64,000 nucleotides of DNA from an uncultured Marinoscillum sp. Its GTDB lineage: Bacteria; Bacteroidota; Bacteroidia; Cytophagales; MED-G16. Below, in pieces: positions 27,487 to 35,416 of this stretch (positions are counted from its first letter, which is position 1; each line of letters starts with the position of its first letter). Where the stretch lies: the NCBI GenBank assembly GCA_902529805.1, contig CABZXU010000002.1:1-64000 (forward strand). The letters run 5' to 3'. The notes beneath the pieces were generated by a model. The model worked only from the letters and a program-made list of their open reading frames with translations, did no database searches and was not told the origin of the DNA. The translations under genes and the position numbers were made by a program.

Positions 27487-28029
27487 TTAGATATCAGACT
27501 TCAAATGAAAAAGTTTATCTGATTTTAGATTTTCATGATTAGTACAACATGATTTAGAATGCTTTCCAGTCAAATAACATGTATGATTTGTCTTATTTGA
27601 TAACTCATCAAATTCTTTATTGGTAATAAAATTTTTATCAACCAATTTAAAAACTTTTGACTCTTTATTTCCTTCAGAAAAAAAATGGAATAAGTTATTA
27701 TCAATTAAGTTATGTGCATCATTGGATATTAACATATTATTTTCAAAAATAATCTCTGTTTCACCAAGAAAGAAACCTGCATCTTCAATTTTTTCTTGAA
27801 TTAAATCAAAATCTACAAAAATACCCTCTTTAAATTCTAAAATAAATGAAGTAGTTTCTAAATCAGGAATAATATCTTTTATAAAATCTAATTTTTCTAA
27901 ACTTTTATGAGTAGAATAAGAACACATAGCGCATGTAAGACCATTGACTTTAATCTTTGAATGAAATTGCTGTGAAAAAGCTGGAAAGACAAAGCAAAAA
28001 AGATAAAAAATGAAGAAATGTTTTTTCAT
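27487..28029 (-). CDS. secreted heavy-metal-associated (HMA) domain protein
   Basis: 180 aa. Signal peptide (FPAFSQQ) then an HMA ferredoxin-like domain with IKVNGLTCAMCSYS; Cys33-x-x-Cys36 is the metal-binding pair as in CopZ/MerP. The C-terminal tail TCYLTGKHSKSCCTNHENLK is rich in Cys and His, a second potential metal site. Most HMA chaperones are cytoplasmic or linked to P-type ATPases; this one is exported and stands with an outer-membrane barrel. Copper(I) is the commonest ligand for MxCxxC-like HMA sites, but the metal is not provable here. Divergent from tlpA-like gene. Confidence 0.82.
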   Translation of the reverse strand: MKKHFFIFYLFCFVFPAFSQQFHSKIKVNGLTCAMCSYSTHKSLEKLDFIKDIIPDLETTSFILEFKEGIFVDFDLIQEKIEDAGFFLGETEIIFENNMLISNDAHNLIDNNLFHFFSEGNKESKVFKLVDKNFITNKEFDELSNKTNHTCYLTGKHSKSCCTNHENLKSDKLFHLKSDI

Positions 28030-28057
28030 TATCAGTTATAATTATAGTAATCAATGA

Positions 28058-28065
28058 CAAAAATA
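28058..28065 (-). promoter_or_regulatory. candidate -7 promoter box (TATTTTTG) for the HMA-barrel operon
   Basis: Exact TAnnTTTG on the minus strand, 28 nt before the HMA protein start codon. No -33 TTTG at the normal distance. Confidence 0.25.
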
Positions 28066-28129
28066 ATTAAATTCATCATTATAATAATCCATTTTAATAA
28101 AAAGATAACTTTTAATATATAATTAGGTT

Positions 28130-28609
28130 ATGAAAAAGACATTTTATATTATATTTTATTTATTATTATTCTTTTCCTGTAATAAAAAAAGTAAAAAAAA
28201 CTTAGAAATAGATTCAAACTATTTAACTGATCTAAATGATAAAAAAATTAATCTTCATTCATATCATGGAAATGTTTTATTTATGAACCTTTGGGCTACA
28301 TGGTGCAAACCATGTATTGTAGAATTTGAAGATATTATGAATTCAAAAAAAATCTTTGAAAAAGATAGTATAAAATTTATTGCAATTTCAAACGAAAATA
28401 TAAATACGATAAAATCATTTGTTCAAAAAAATAAATATGATATTGAATTTCTAAAACTTGAAGGAGATTACTCTTACTTTGATGCTTATGGATTGCCTAC
28501 TACTATCATTTTTGATAAATCAGGTAAAGAAATATTTAGAACTAGCGGCATGAAAAAAAACCAATTTACTTCTAAAAGTTTTATCCAAAAAATAAAAAAA
28601 TTATTATGA
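28130..28609 (+). CDS. TlpA-like thioredoxin-fold lipoprotein
   Basis: 159 aa. Lipoprotein leader LLFFSCNKK (Cys17), then a thioredoxin fold with LWATWCKPC, the redox pair Cys59-Cys62, and the cis-Pro loop AYGLPTTIIFDK. TlpA/ResA-like proteins reduce disulfides outside the cytoplasm, for cytochrome c maturation, copper-site assembly or protein repair. The gene overlaps the methyltransferase by 4 nt (ATGA) and is divergent from the HMA protein, placing thiol redox beside metal handling. The client is unknown. Confidence 0.9.
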   Translation: MKKTFYIIFYLLLFFSCNKKSKKNLEIDSNYLTDLNDKKINLHSYHGNVLFMNLWATWCKPCIVEFEDIMNSKKIFEKDSIKFIAISNENINTIKSFVQKNKYDIEFLKLEGDYSYFDAYGLPTTIIFDKSGKEIFRTSGMKKNQFTSKSFIQKIKKLL

Positions 28610-29250
28610 AAGAATCAAATTACAATTACAAAATCCATTGGGATAATGCTTACAAAAACATTTCATCAAAGAATCTTGGCTGGTTTGAATCTGATCCGAA
28701 GTTATCTATAGAATTAATTGAAAAATGTGGGTTAAACAAAAACTCTGTTATATTCAATGCTGGAGCAGGCACTTCAAAATTAATCAACTTTCTAATCAAA
28801 AAAGGATATGAAAATATTATAATCAATGATATATCTTCTATTGCATTAAGAAAACTTCAAAAAGAACTTCAAAACAAACCTTCAATAAGATTTATACAAG
28901 ATGATTTAACAAATCCAAAAAAGTTATCAAAGATAAATAAAGTTGACTTATGGCATGATAGAGCTGTTTTGCATTTTTTTCTAGAAAAATATCAACAAAA
29001 AAATTACTTTAATTTATTAAAAAAAGTTGTTAAAAAAAATGGTCATGTTATTCTATGTGAATTTAACTTAAGTGGTGCAAAAAAATGTTGCGGGTTAGAT
29101 ATATATAACTATGACAAGAAAATGCTTAAGGAAAAACTAGGCGAAGATTTTTTATTATTAAAAGCTACTAATTATACTTATGAACACCCTTTTAATGGAA
29201 ATAAAAGAGAATACATTTATACCCTGTTTAAAAGAATAAATTATAATTAA
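28606..29250 (+). CDS. class I SAM-dependent methyltransferase
   Basis: 214 aa Rossmann-fold methyltransferase: VIFNAGAGTSKLI is the SAM-binding loop, INDISSIAL carries the acidic residue, DLWHDRAVLHFF is motif IV, and the GAKKCCGLDIYNYD segment resembles the GPxKCSGL block of a clade sometimes compared with TehB. Small-molecule substrate, unknown. It is translationally coupled to the TlpA-like gene through ATGA and shares its stop tetranucleotide TTAA with the convergent FGE gene. A function in metal(loid) or thiol detoxification is conceivable but unproven. Confidence 0.85.
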   Translation: MKESNYNYKIHWDNAYKNISSKNLGWFESDPKLSIELIEKCGLNKNSVIFNAGAGTSKLINFLIKKGYENIIINDISSIALRKLQKELQNKPSIRFIQDDLTNPKKLSKINKVDLWHDRAVLHFFLEKYQQKNYFNLLKKVVKKNGHVILCEFNLSGAKKCCGLDIYNYDKKMLKEKLGEDFLLLKATNYTYEHPFNGNKREYIYTLFKRINYN

Positions 29251-30251
29251 TTACAAGCACACCTAAACCCAGTGTGAGACATTCCAGAATCTGGACTAGA
29301 CTTCATTCTAGCAGTTACTCTATAACCAGAACAATAACTTGAATTACATAAAAATGAACCACCTCTAAGAACCCGTTTTTTAGAGTAAGGTTCTTGAGGA
29401 TCAAAGGATTGATTGGGTCCTTTAGGATTAATTGATAATGACTTATTTATTTTATAGTAATTATAATCATACCAATCATTACACCACTCCCAAACATTTC
29501 CTGCCATATCAAAAAGACCATATCCATTAGGAGTATAAGTTTTAACTGGTGCAGTATAATAATATCCATCTTTTTCTGTATTGGAAAAAGGAAAATCTCC
29601 CTCCCAAGAATTTAGAAAACTTGATGATATTGATCCATTTCCCCAAGTAAAATTAACATTATCTTCCCCACCCTTTGCTGCATATTCCCACTCAGCTTCC
29701 GTAGGCAACCTTTTATCTCTCCACTTACAATACTCAACAGCATCAAAATATGATATATGTACTACTGGATGATTCATAATTTCCTCAATAGAAGATCCTT
29801 CACCAAAAGGATGTTTCCAGTTTGCACCTTTTCTCCATTCCCACCATGTTGAAACATCTGAAAGTGGTACTTTATAAGGTGATGGTTTAAAAACCAAAGA
29901 AGAAGCAACAAATAAACTATCATCTGGTTTTTGAGTTCCAGGTGGTAATTGATCTTTTATTTCTTCCCAAGTAGGTACTATTTCTGCGGTTGTAACATAA
30001 TTAGTTTCATTAACAAAATCCATAAATTCAGAGTTTGTAATTTCAGTTTGATCTATCCAAAATCCATTTAATTTAACTTTATGTGATGGAAACTCATCAT
30101 TCCTAGCTTCAGAGTGATTCATACCTCCCATCATAAATTCACCCGGTTTTATCCATGACATTCCAGTATAATCCTTTTGCTTAGTACAGCTGAATAAAGG
30201 GAAGAATATGATAAAAAAAATATGTAAAAAAAAATTTTTTTTATTTATCAT
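29247..30251 (-). CDS. formylglycine-generating enzyme (sulfatase-modifying factor), exported lipoprotein
   Basis: 334 aa. Leader FFPLFSCTKQ indicates lipoprotein export. The FGE-sulfatase domain is complete from GMSWIKPGEFMMGG through RLPTEAEWEYAA and GNVWEWCNDWY to RGGSFLCNSSYCSGYR. Cys302 and Cys307 have the spacing of the catalytic pair Cys336/Cys341 in human FGE, and the terminal PDSGMSHTGFRC also matches. Many FGE-domain proteins lack these cysteines, so this is probably a genuine enzyme, which oxidises the Cys of CxPSR in sulfatases to formylglycine with O2 and Cu. Last gene of a lipase-NlpC/P60-FGE operon (abutting its neighbour). Clients likely include the two sulfatases in this window. 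Confidence 0.9.
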   Translation of the reverse strand: MINKKNFFLHIFFIIFFPLFSCTKQKDYTGMSWIKPGEFMMGGMNHSEARNDEFPSHKVKLNGFWIDQTEITNSEFMDFVNETNYVTTAEIVPTWEEIKDQLPPGTQKPDDSLFVASSLVFKPSPYKVPLSDVSTWWEWRKGANWKHPFGEGSSIEEIMNHPVVHISYFDAVEYCKWRDKRLPTEAEWEYAAKGGEDNVNFTWGNGSISSSFLNSWEGDFPFSNTEKDGYYYTAPVKTYTPNGYGLFDMAGNVWEWCNDWYDYNYYKINKSLSINPKGPNQSFDPQEPYSKKRVLRGGSFLCNSSYCSGYRVTARMKSSPDSGMSHTGFRCACN

Positions 30252-31367
30252 CTATTCTAAACTATTTATTATTCTTCTTGTCATAATATATTTTTCCATA
30301 TGATAACTATCATAATCCTTATCAATTGGACTAACAGAACTAATTCGTACATTTTTTGAAGCTTGTACAAACTTATTATTTCCTAACCACATGCCTACAT
30401 GATCAATTTTTAATTTTTCTTCATTTTTATATCCAAAAAATAATAAATCTCCAATTTTTAAATTCTTCCAAATACTAACAGAATCTACAATATGACCGAT
30501 TTTTATTTGTTGTGAAGCATCTCTAGGAATAATTAATCCATTCATATAATACAATGTTTTTGTAAATCCACTACAATCAAACCCATTGGATGAGGTTCCA
30601 CCCCATAAATATGGAATACCTACTAATTTTTCAGCATTTGAAATTAAAACATCTAAATCATCATTTTTTAATTCATCAAAAGAAGAATATTTAATAAACT
30701 TTGAACCATCAACCCATCCAATTCTTCCATCTGGATACATTACCTTAAATAGATTTGATTCTTCATTAATTAATTTTAAAACACTTCCCATAACAAGATC
30801 AGAAACTATTTTTTTCATGTTTTTATTTTTAAATACAAAACCAAAAACATCATTAAAAATAACTTTTTCACCTTCAAAATAATTTTTAAATTCCTTTTCT
30901 TCTAGATTGATAAATCCTCCATGGTCTACCCAAGAAATATATCCTTCTGGGGTTTTGACCAAATACCATTCATCATTTTTTTTTAAAACTTGGAGTTTGG
31001 TTCCTAAAACAGCTTGTGAAACTAATTCCGAAGAATGACTAGGTGATTTTCTTAAATTTGATACAGAATTATTTACGATTCCAAAATTCGGAATTGATGA
31101 ATTAGGTAAAACTGTAATGCTATCATTGATATCAATGTTATCCGATTCAATTAATTTGAAAAATTCTAATTTGGCCTCTTTAGAATCAGTTTCACCTTTT
31201 ATTGTATTGTTTTTAACATCAAAATCAACTTTCCATAATGCAATTCTACTATCTGGAGCATACTTATTTTTTATACTATTTATATGGGCTAAGACTAAAT
31301 CATTATTTGTTTGTTTACAGGAAAAAAAAATTAAGAAAAAAAGACTGAAAAAGTGGATTGTTCTCAT
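30252..31367 (-). CDS. SH3-domain NlpC/P60 cysteine peptidase, lipoprotein
   Basis: 371 aa. Lipoprotein leader IFFSCKQ (Cys17). Two bacterial SH3-like modules at about residues 95-150 and 165-225, then a C-terminal NlpC/P60 domain: WGGTSSNGFDCSGF with catalytic Cys265 and DHVGMWLG with His323. Such enzymes cut gamma-D-Glu-diaminopimelate bonds in peptidoglycan; the SH3 modules bind the wall. Located between the lipase-like gene (4 nt) and FGE (0 nt). Probable role: wall remodelling or murein peptide recycling. Confidence 0.9.
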   Translation of the reverse strand: MRTIHFFSLFFLIFFSCKQTNNDLVLAHINSIKNKYAPDSRIALWKVDFDVKNNTIKGETDSKEAKLEFFKLIESDNIDINDSITVLPNSSIPNFGIVNNSVSNLRKSPSHSSELVSQAVLGTKLQVLKKNDEWYLVKTPEGYISWVDHGGFINLEEKEFKNYFEGEKVIFNDVFGFVFKNKNMKKIVSDLVMGSVLKLINEESNLFKVMYPDGRIGWVDGSKFIKYSSFDELKNDDLDVLISNAEKLVGIPYLWGGTSSNGFDCSGFTKTLYYMNGLIIPRDASQQIKIGHIVDSVSIWKNLKIGDLLFFGYKNEEKLKIDHVGMWLGNNKFVQASKNVRISSVSPIDKDYDSYHMEKYIMTRRIINSLE

Positions 31368-31371
31368 AAAA

Positions 31372-32553
31372 CTATTTTAGTGCTTCAAATTTATCAAAAA
31401 TATCAATCATATAAGGTAGAGAACCGGAAGCATGATCCTTTCCTTGTAAAGGATTTAAAGAAATAATTGAGGGAGAAGTTCCTAATTTTATAAAATTATC
31501 ATAAGAAGTAACAGAATTATTATAAGGAACTGCTACATCATCTGTACCATGATACAAATACATTTTAGTTTTAGGCACCCAATTATCTAGACTATTTTCT
31601 TCAAAAGCATTAATTACTTCAGAGTATTTTGAACTAGAATGGACATTATTTTTAAATTCTTCAGTCAGAAGACTATCTATATTATATGTTAATACATCGT
31701 TAATTTGTCCACCAGAATAAAATCCATTAAAATAATTAGGTATTATTGAAGCGAAAGGTTCTTTGAAGATGTCTGATAATTCTAAATCCCATTTATAAGT
31801 TGTTTTATATGAAAGAGCGACATAAGCTAAATAATAAGGGTGAGGATAAGTTTTAAGGCTTAAAAAGTAATCTAACATGCCAACAATATCATATCCACCT
31901 GCTGCCGGTGCTGATGCTACTAAATTTATACCCTTAGGTTTATTCTCTTCAATATTTTTGTGAGCAGCCATAGTTGCGAATCCCCCTTCAGAATATCCAG
32001 CTAAAAAAACATCTCCATTAAAATTATAGTCCTCTATTTCAGCTAGTTCTTTTACTGCCTTTAACATATCTACTATAGTATTTCCAACTATATCGGACCT
32101 ATAATAAGGATGGAGAATATTCTTTGAGGATCCAAAACCAAGGTAATCTGGCATCACAAAAATATAACCAAGACTAGCGGCATTAGAAAAAAAACTATAA
32201 GTCACTAAATTATCTGATGGAGCGTCTAAATGTTTAGACTCTGTTCCATGATTAAAACTTAATATTGGGACTGGCTCATCTGTATCTGGAAATGAAACTA
32301 ATCCAGAAGCAATAATTTCTTCACCCAAATATGTAGTTTTATATGTAATAGTGTAAAGTGAAAGACCATATTTAGCATTCCTAGATATATTTGAAAATTC
32401 AGAATTATTAACTGATTTTAAAACATTTTCATAATCTTGAGAAAATAATTTTAAATAAGAATTTAAATTATTAATAGATATTTCATCTTCATCACAAGCA
32501 GAAAAGAGATAAGAAAAAAATAAAATAAGAAAAAAATTAAATAATTTTTTCAT
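31372..32553 (-). CDS. secretory-lipase-like alpha/beta hydrolase lipoprotein
   Basis: 393 aa; leader SYLFSACDEDE places Cys20 before acidic residues, a surface-lipoprotein-like start. Alpha/beta hydrolase elements: SFNHGTES oxyanion region, FLAGYSEGGFATM with nucleophile Ser188, an Asp in YHGTDDVAVPY and a His in KDHASG. It resembles the secretory lipase/prolyl-ester hydrolase group of Bacteroidota lipoproteins. Substrate unknown: lipids, acylated sugars or peptides. First gene of the operon that carries FGE; a good promoter candidate overlaps the intergenic palindrome upstream. Confidence 0.82.
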   Translation of the reverse strand: MKKLFNFFLILFFSYLFSACDEDEISINNLNSYLKLFSQDYENVLKSVNNSEFSNISRNAKYGLSLYTITYKTTYLGEEIIASGLVSFPDTDEPVPILSFNHGTESKHLDAPSDNLVTYSFFSNAASLGYIFVMPDYLGFGSSKNILHPYYRSDIVGNTIVDMLKAVKELAEIEDYNFNGDVFLAGYSEGGFATMAAHKNIEENKPKGINLVASAPAAGGYDIVGMLDYFLSLKTYPHPYYLAYVALSYKTTYKWDLELSDIFKEPFASIIPNYFNGFYSGGQINDVLTYNIDSLLTEEFKNNVHSSSKYSEVINAFEENSLDNWVPKTKMYLYHGTDDVAVPYNNSVTSYDNFIKLGTSPSIISLNPLQGKDHASGSLPYMIDIFDKFEALK

Positions 32554-32576
32554 TTAAATTATTATCTAAAATTAAG

Positions 32577-32597
32577 TAAGCAAATATAATTTGCTTA
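32577..32597. promoter_or_regulatory. perfect 9-bp inverted repeat between lipase and nhaC genes (candidate operator)
   Basis: TAAGCAAAT and ATTTGCTTA are exact reverse complements separated by ATA. It lies in the 54-bp divergent gap, and the minus-strand -7 box TATATTTG (32581-32588) is inside it. It may be a repressor site, or two facing -7 elements may create the symmetry. Confidence 0.5.
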
Positions 32598-32609
32598 ATA
32601 TTGAACAAT
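32581..32609 (-). promoter_or_regulatory. promoter of the lipase-NlpC-FGE operon
   Basis: Minus strand: ATTG (32609-32606), 17-nt spacer, TATATTTG (32588-32581), then 27 nt to the lipase ATG. This fits the Bacteroidota -33 TTTG / -7 TAnnTTTG layout apart from one base in the -33 box. The -33 region overlaps the nhaC start codon. Confidence 0.45.
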
Positions 32610-34068
32610 GCAAGAATATGGATTTTTATCAGTTATACCTCCACTAATAGCTATTTTTTTGGCTATTAGAACAAAACAAGTATTTATTTCTCTTTTAACT
32701 GGAATTTTTATTGGATGGCTAATTATTGGTGAGTGGAATATATTAAGTGGACTTCTTTTAACAATTGATGGAATTGTAAATGTATTTCAAGATCCTGGAA
32801 ATACTAGAGTTATAATTTTTACATTTTTAGTGGGATCTTTAATTACATTCATTCAAGTTTCTGGAGGAGTAGCTGGATTTGTAAATACTGTAAAAAAACA
32901 TTTCCATAGTGATGAAAATCAAATAAATAAAAGTAGAAGAAAAGCACAAGTTTTTGCTGCCTTTACTGGTATGATAATTTTTGTAGAATCAAATATATCT
33001 GCTTTAACAGTAGGTACTATCTTTAGACCAATTTTTGATAAATTAAAAATTTCTAGAGAAAAATTAGCTTATATTGCTGATTCAACTTCTGCACCATCTA
33101 AACTATTAATTCCTTTTAATGGATGGGGTGCATTTATTATGGGTTTACTTCTTACTCAGGGAATTGAAAACCCTTTTAAAGGATTAATTTATGCTATGCC
33201 CTATAACTTTTATCCTATACTTGTAATAATTGTTTTATTTTATTTTATAATAACTGGAAAAGAGATTGGTCCTATGAAATCAGCTGAAATAAGAACAAAA
33301 AAAGGAAATATTTTTGATGATGGTTCATTTCCAATGATATCTGATGAAATCACTATAATTAAAACGAAAAAAGGTATAAAGGAAGATTCAATAAATATGT
33401 TTATAGCATTGGGTTCAATGATTTTAATTATGCCATTCATGTTATTTTATACTGGATATAGTACAGAATTAGATAATAATACTTTTTTTGGAATAATTGG
33501 AAATGCTTCTGGATCAAAGTCAGTATTATACTCTATTTTTTTTGCTATTATTATTTCATCATTTTATTACATAATAAAAAGAATTATGACAATTAGAGAA
33601 ATTATTAATAATACAATAAAAGGAATGTCTGGAATGATTTCAATGGCTGTTTTGATTTTATTAGCTTTTGCAATTGGAAACCTTTGTACTGAACTTGGGA
33701 CTGGTCAATATGTATCTGAATCTTTAAAAGGTATTGTTTCTCCTAAATTTATCCCTGTTTTATTATTCTTAACTAGTTGTTTTATATCCTTCTCAACAGG
33801 AACATCATGGGGAACATTTGCAATTATGATTGCAATTGCAGTTCCTATTTCAAATCAAATTGGAATAGACACACACGTAGCTATAGCTGCTGCTCTGGGA
33901 GGTGGTCTTTTTGGTGATCACTGCTCACCAATTTCAGATACATCTGTTATTTCCTCTATGGCTTCTGCAAGTGATCATATTGATCACGTAAAAACTCAGC
34001 TTCCATATGCTCTTATTTCAGGTGCATTAACCGCTTTTTTATATTTAATAATTGGATTGAACTATTAG
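32608..34068 (+). CDS. NhaC-family Na+/H+ antiporter
   Basis: 486 aa, ten or more membrane helices. Blocks such as TGIFIGWLIIG, FVESNISALTVGTIFRP, DSTSAPSKLLIPFNGWGAF and FSTGTSWGTFAIMIAIAVPI and GGGLFGDHCSPISDT are typical of NhaC-type antiporters and their YuiF/ArsB-superfamily relatives. It exports Na+ in exchange for H+, or possibly an organic ion (the NhaC group includes malate/lactate exchangers). Fits a marine sodium economy with the SSS symporters here. Divergent from the lipase operon. Confidence 0.85.
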   Translation: MQEYGFLSVIPPLIAIFLAIRTKQVFISLLTGIFIGWLIIGEWNILSGLLLTIDGIVNVFQDPGNTRVIIFTFLVGSLITFIQVSGGVAGFVNTVKKHFHSDENQINKSRRKAQVFAAFTGMIIFVESNISALTVGTIFRPIFDKLKISREKLAYIADSTSAPSKLLIPFNGWGAFIMGLLLTQGIENPFKGLIYAMPYNFYPILVIIVLFYFIITGKEIGPMKSAEIRTKKGNIFDDGSFPMISDEITIIKTKKGIKEDSINMFIALGSMILIMPFMLFYTGYSTELDNNTFFGIIGNASGSKSVLYSIFFAIIISSFYYIIKRIMTIREIINNTIKGMSGMISMAVLILLAFAIGNLCTELGTGQYVSESLKGIVSPKFIPVLLFLTSCFISFSTGTSWGTFAIMIAIAVPISNQIGIDTHVAIAAALGGGLFGDHCSPISDTSVISSMASASDHIDHVKTQLPYALISGALTAFLYLIIGLNY

Positions 34069-34082
34069 GCTAATTGAAAATT

Positions 34083-35411
34083 TTAAATATATCTATTAAT
34101 TATATTCTCAAACAACTCTTGTCTTCCAGAAATTAACTTTGGCTCTTTTAATCTGAAAGCATGTTGATATAAATCTTTCATTGAAACTTTTCCATCTTCA
34201 AAATCTTTTCCTTTTCCAGTATCAAAAGAAGCGTATCTTTCTTTTAATAATTTAGAGTATTCAGAATCATTTAAAATTTTTTCCGTTATTAATAATCCTT
34301 TTGCGAAAAGATCTATGGCTCCTATATGAGAATAAAACATATCATTTAAATCAGTAGAGTTTCTCCTTGTTTTAGCATCAAAATTGATACCTCCACCTTG
34401 AAAACCTCCAGATTGTATAATTACTAAAAGAGATTCTACAATTTCATAGATATTATTAGGAAATTGGTCAGTATCCCATCCATTTTGATAATCTCCTCTA
34501 TTTGCATCCATGCTTCCAAGCATATTGCCGTTTGCCGCTACCTGGAGCTCGTGCTGAAATGTATGACTTGCTAGAGTTGCATGATTAACCTCAATATTTA
34601 ATTTAAAATCTTTATCAAGACCGTAATGCTCTAAAAACCCAATAACTGTAGCAGCATCAAAATCATATTGATGTTTGGTAGGTTCCATAGGTTTAGGTTC
34701 AATAAAAAAACATCCCTTAAAACCTTGTGATCGTGCATAATCTTTTGAAAGGTGAAGGAATTTTGCTAGATGATCAAGTTCTCTTTTCATGTCTGTATTT
34801 AAAAGCGACATATATCCTTCCCTACCTCCCCAAAAAACATAATTTTCACCTCCTAGTTCAATGGTAACATCCAGTGCATTTTTTACTTGAGCAGCAGCAA
34901 TAGATAATATATCAAATTCTGGATTTGTAGCAGCTCCATTCATATATCTTGGATTTGAAAAAAGATTGGCTGTTCCCCAAAGCACCTTAATATCAGATGT
35001 TTTTAGCTTTTCTTTTGCATAACTTGTAATTTTTTCTAGTCTTCTTTCTGACTCAGACAGAGAAGATCCTTCTTCTATCAAGTCAAAATCATGAAAACAA
35101 AAGTAATTCAATCCCAACTTAGAAATAAATTCAAAAGCAGCGTCCATTTTATCACAAGCATTTTGAAAAGGATCAGAAGATTTTGACCATGGAAAAGACT
35201 TGGTACCAACTCCAAATGGATCATTTCCAGGGTTTACAAATGAATGCCAATAAGCAACTGCAAATTTAAAATGTTCACCCATTTTTTTTCCAAGGACAAT
35301 CTTATTTTCATCATAAAATCTATATGAAAAGGGATTTTTAGAATCTTTTCCCTCAAATTTTATTTTTTTAACATCCTTAAAATATTCTTTATCTCCTAGT
35401 ACAAGTGACAT
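34083..35411 (-). CDS. xylA: xylose isomerase
   Basis: 442 aa, the class II length. Catalytic and metal residues are visible: FCFHDFD with His107, IEPKPMEPTKHQYD, NIEVNHATLASHTFQHE and SMDANRGDYQNGWDTDQFP. It interconverts D-xylose and D-xylulose in the cytoplasm. The gene follows xylB by 5 nt, so xylulose is passed to the kinase of the same transcript. No xylanase, xylosidase or obvious xylose transporter is next to it in this window. Starts at ATG. Confidence 0.97.
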   Translation of the reverse strand: MSLVLGDKEYFKDVKKIKFEGKDSKNPFSYRFYDENKIVLGKKMGEHFKFAVAYWHSFVNPGNDPFGVGTKSFPWSKSSDPFQNACDKMDAAFEFISKLGLNYFCFHDFDLIEEGSSLSESERRLEKITSYAKEKLKTSDIKVLWGTANLFSNPRYMNGAATNPEFDILSIAAAQVKNALDVTIELGGENYVFWGGREGYMSLLNTDMKRELDHLAKFLHLSKDYARSQGFKGCFFIEPKPMEPTKHQYDFDAATVIGFLEHYGLDKDFKLNIEVNHATLASHTFQHELQVAANGNMLGSMDANRGDYQNGWDTDQFPNNIYEIVESLLVIIQSGGFQGGGINFDAKTRRNSTDLNDMFYSHIGAIDLFAKGLLITEKILNDSEYSKLLKERYASFDTGKGKDFEDGKVSMKDLYQHAFRLKEPKLISGRQELFENIINRYI

Positions 35412-35416
35412 ATTTA

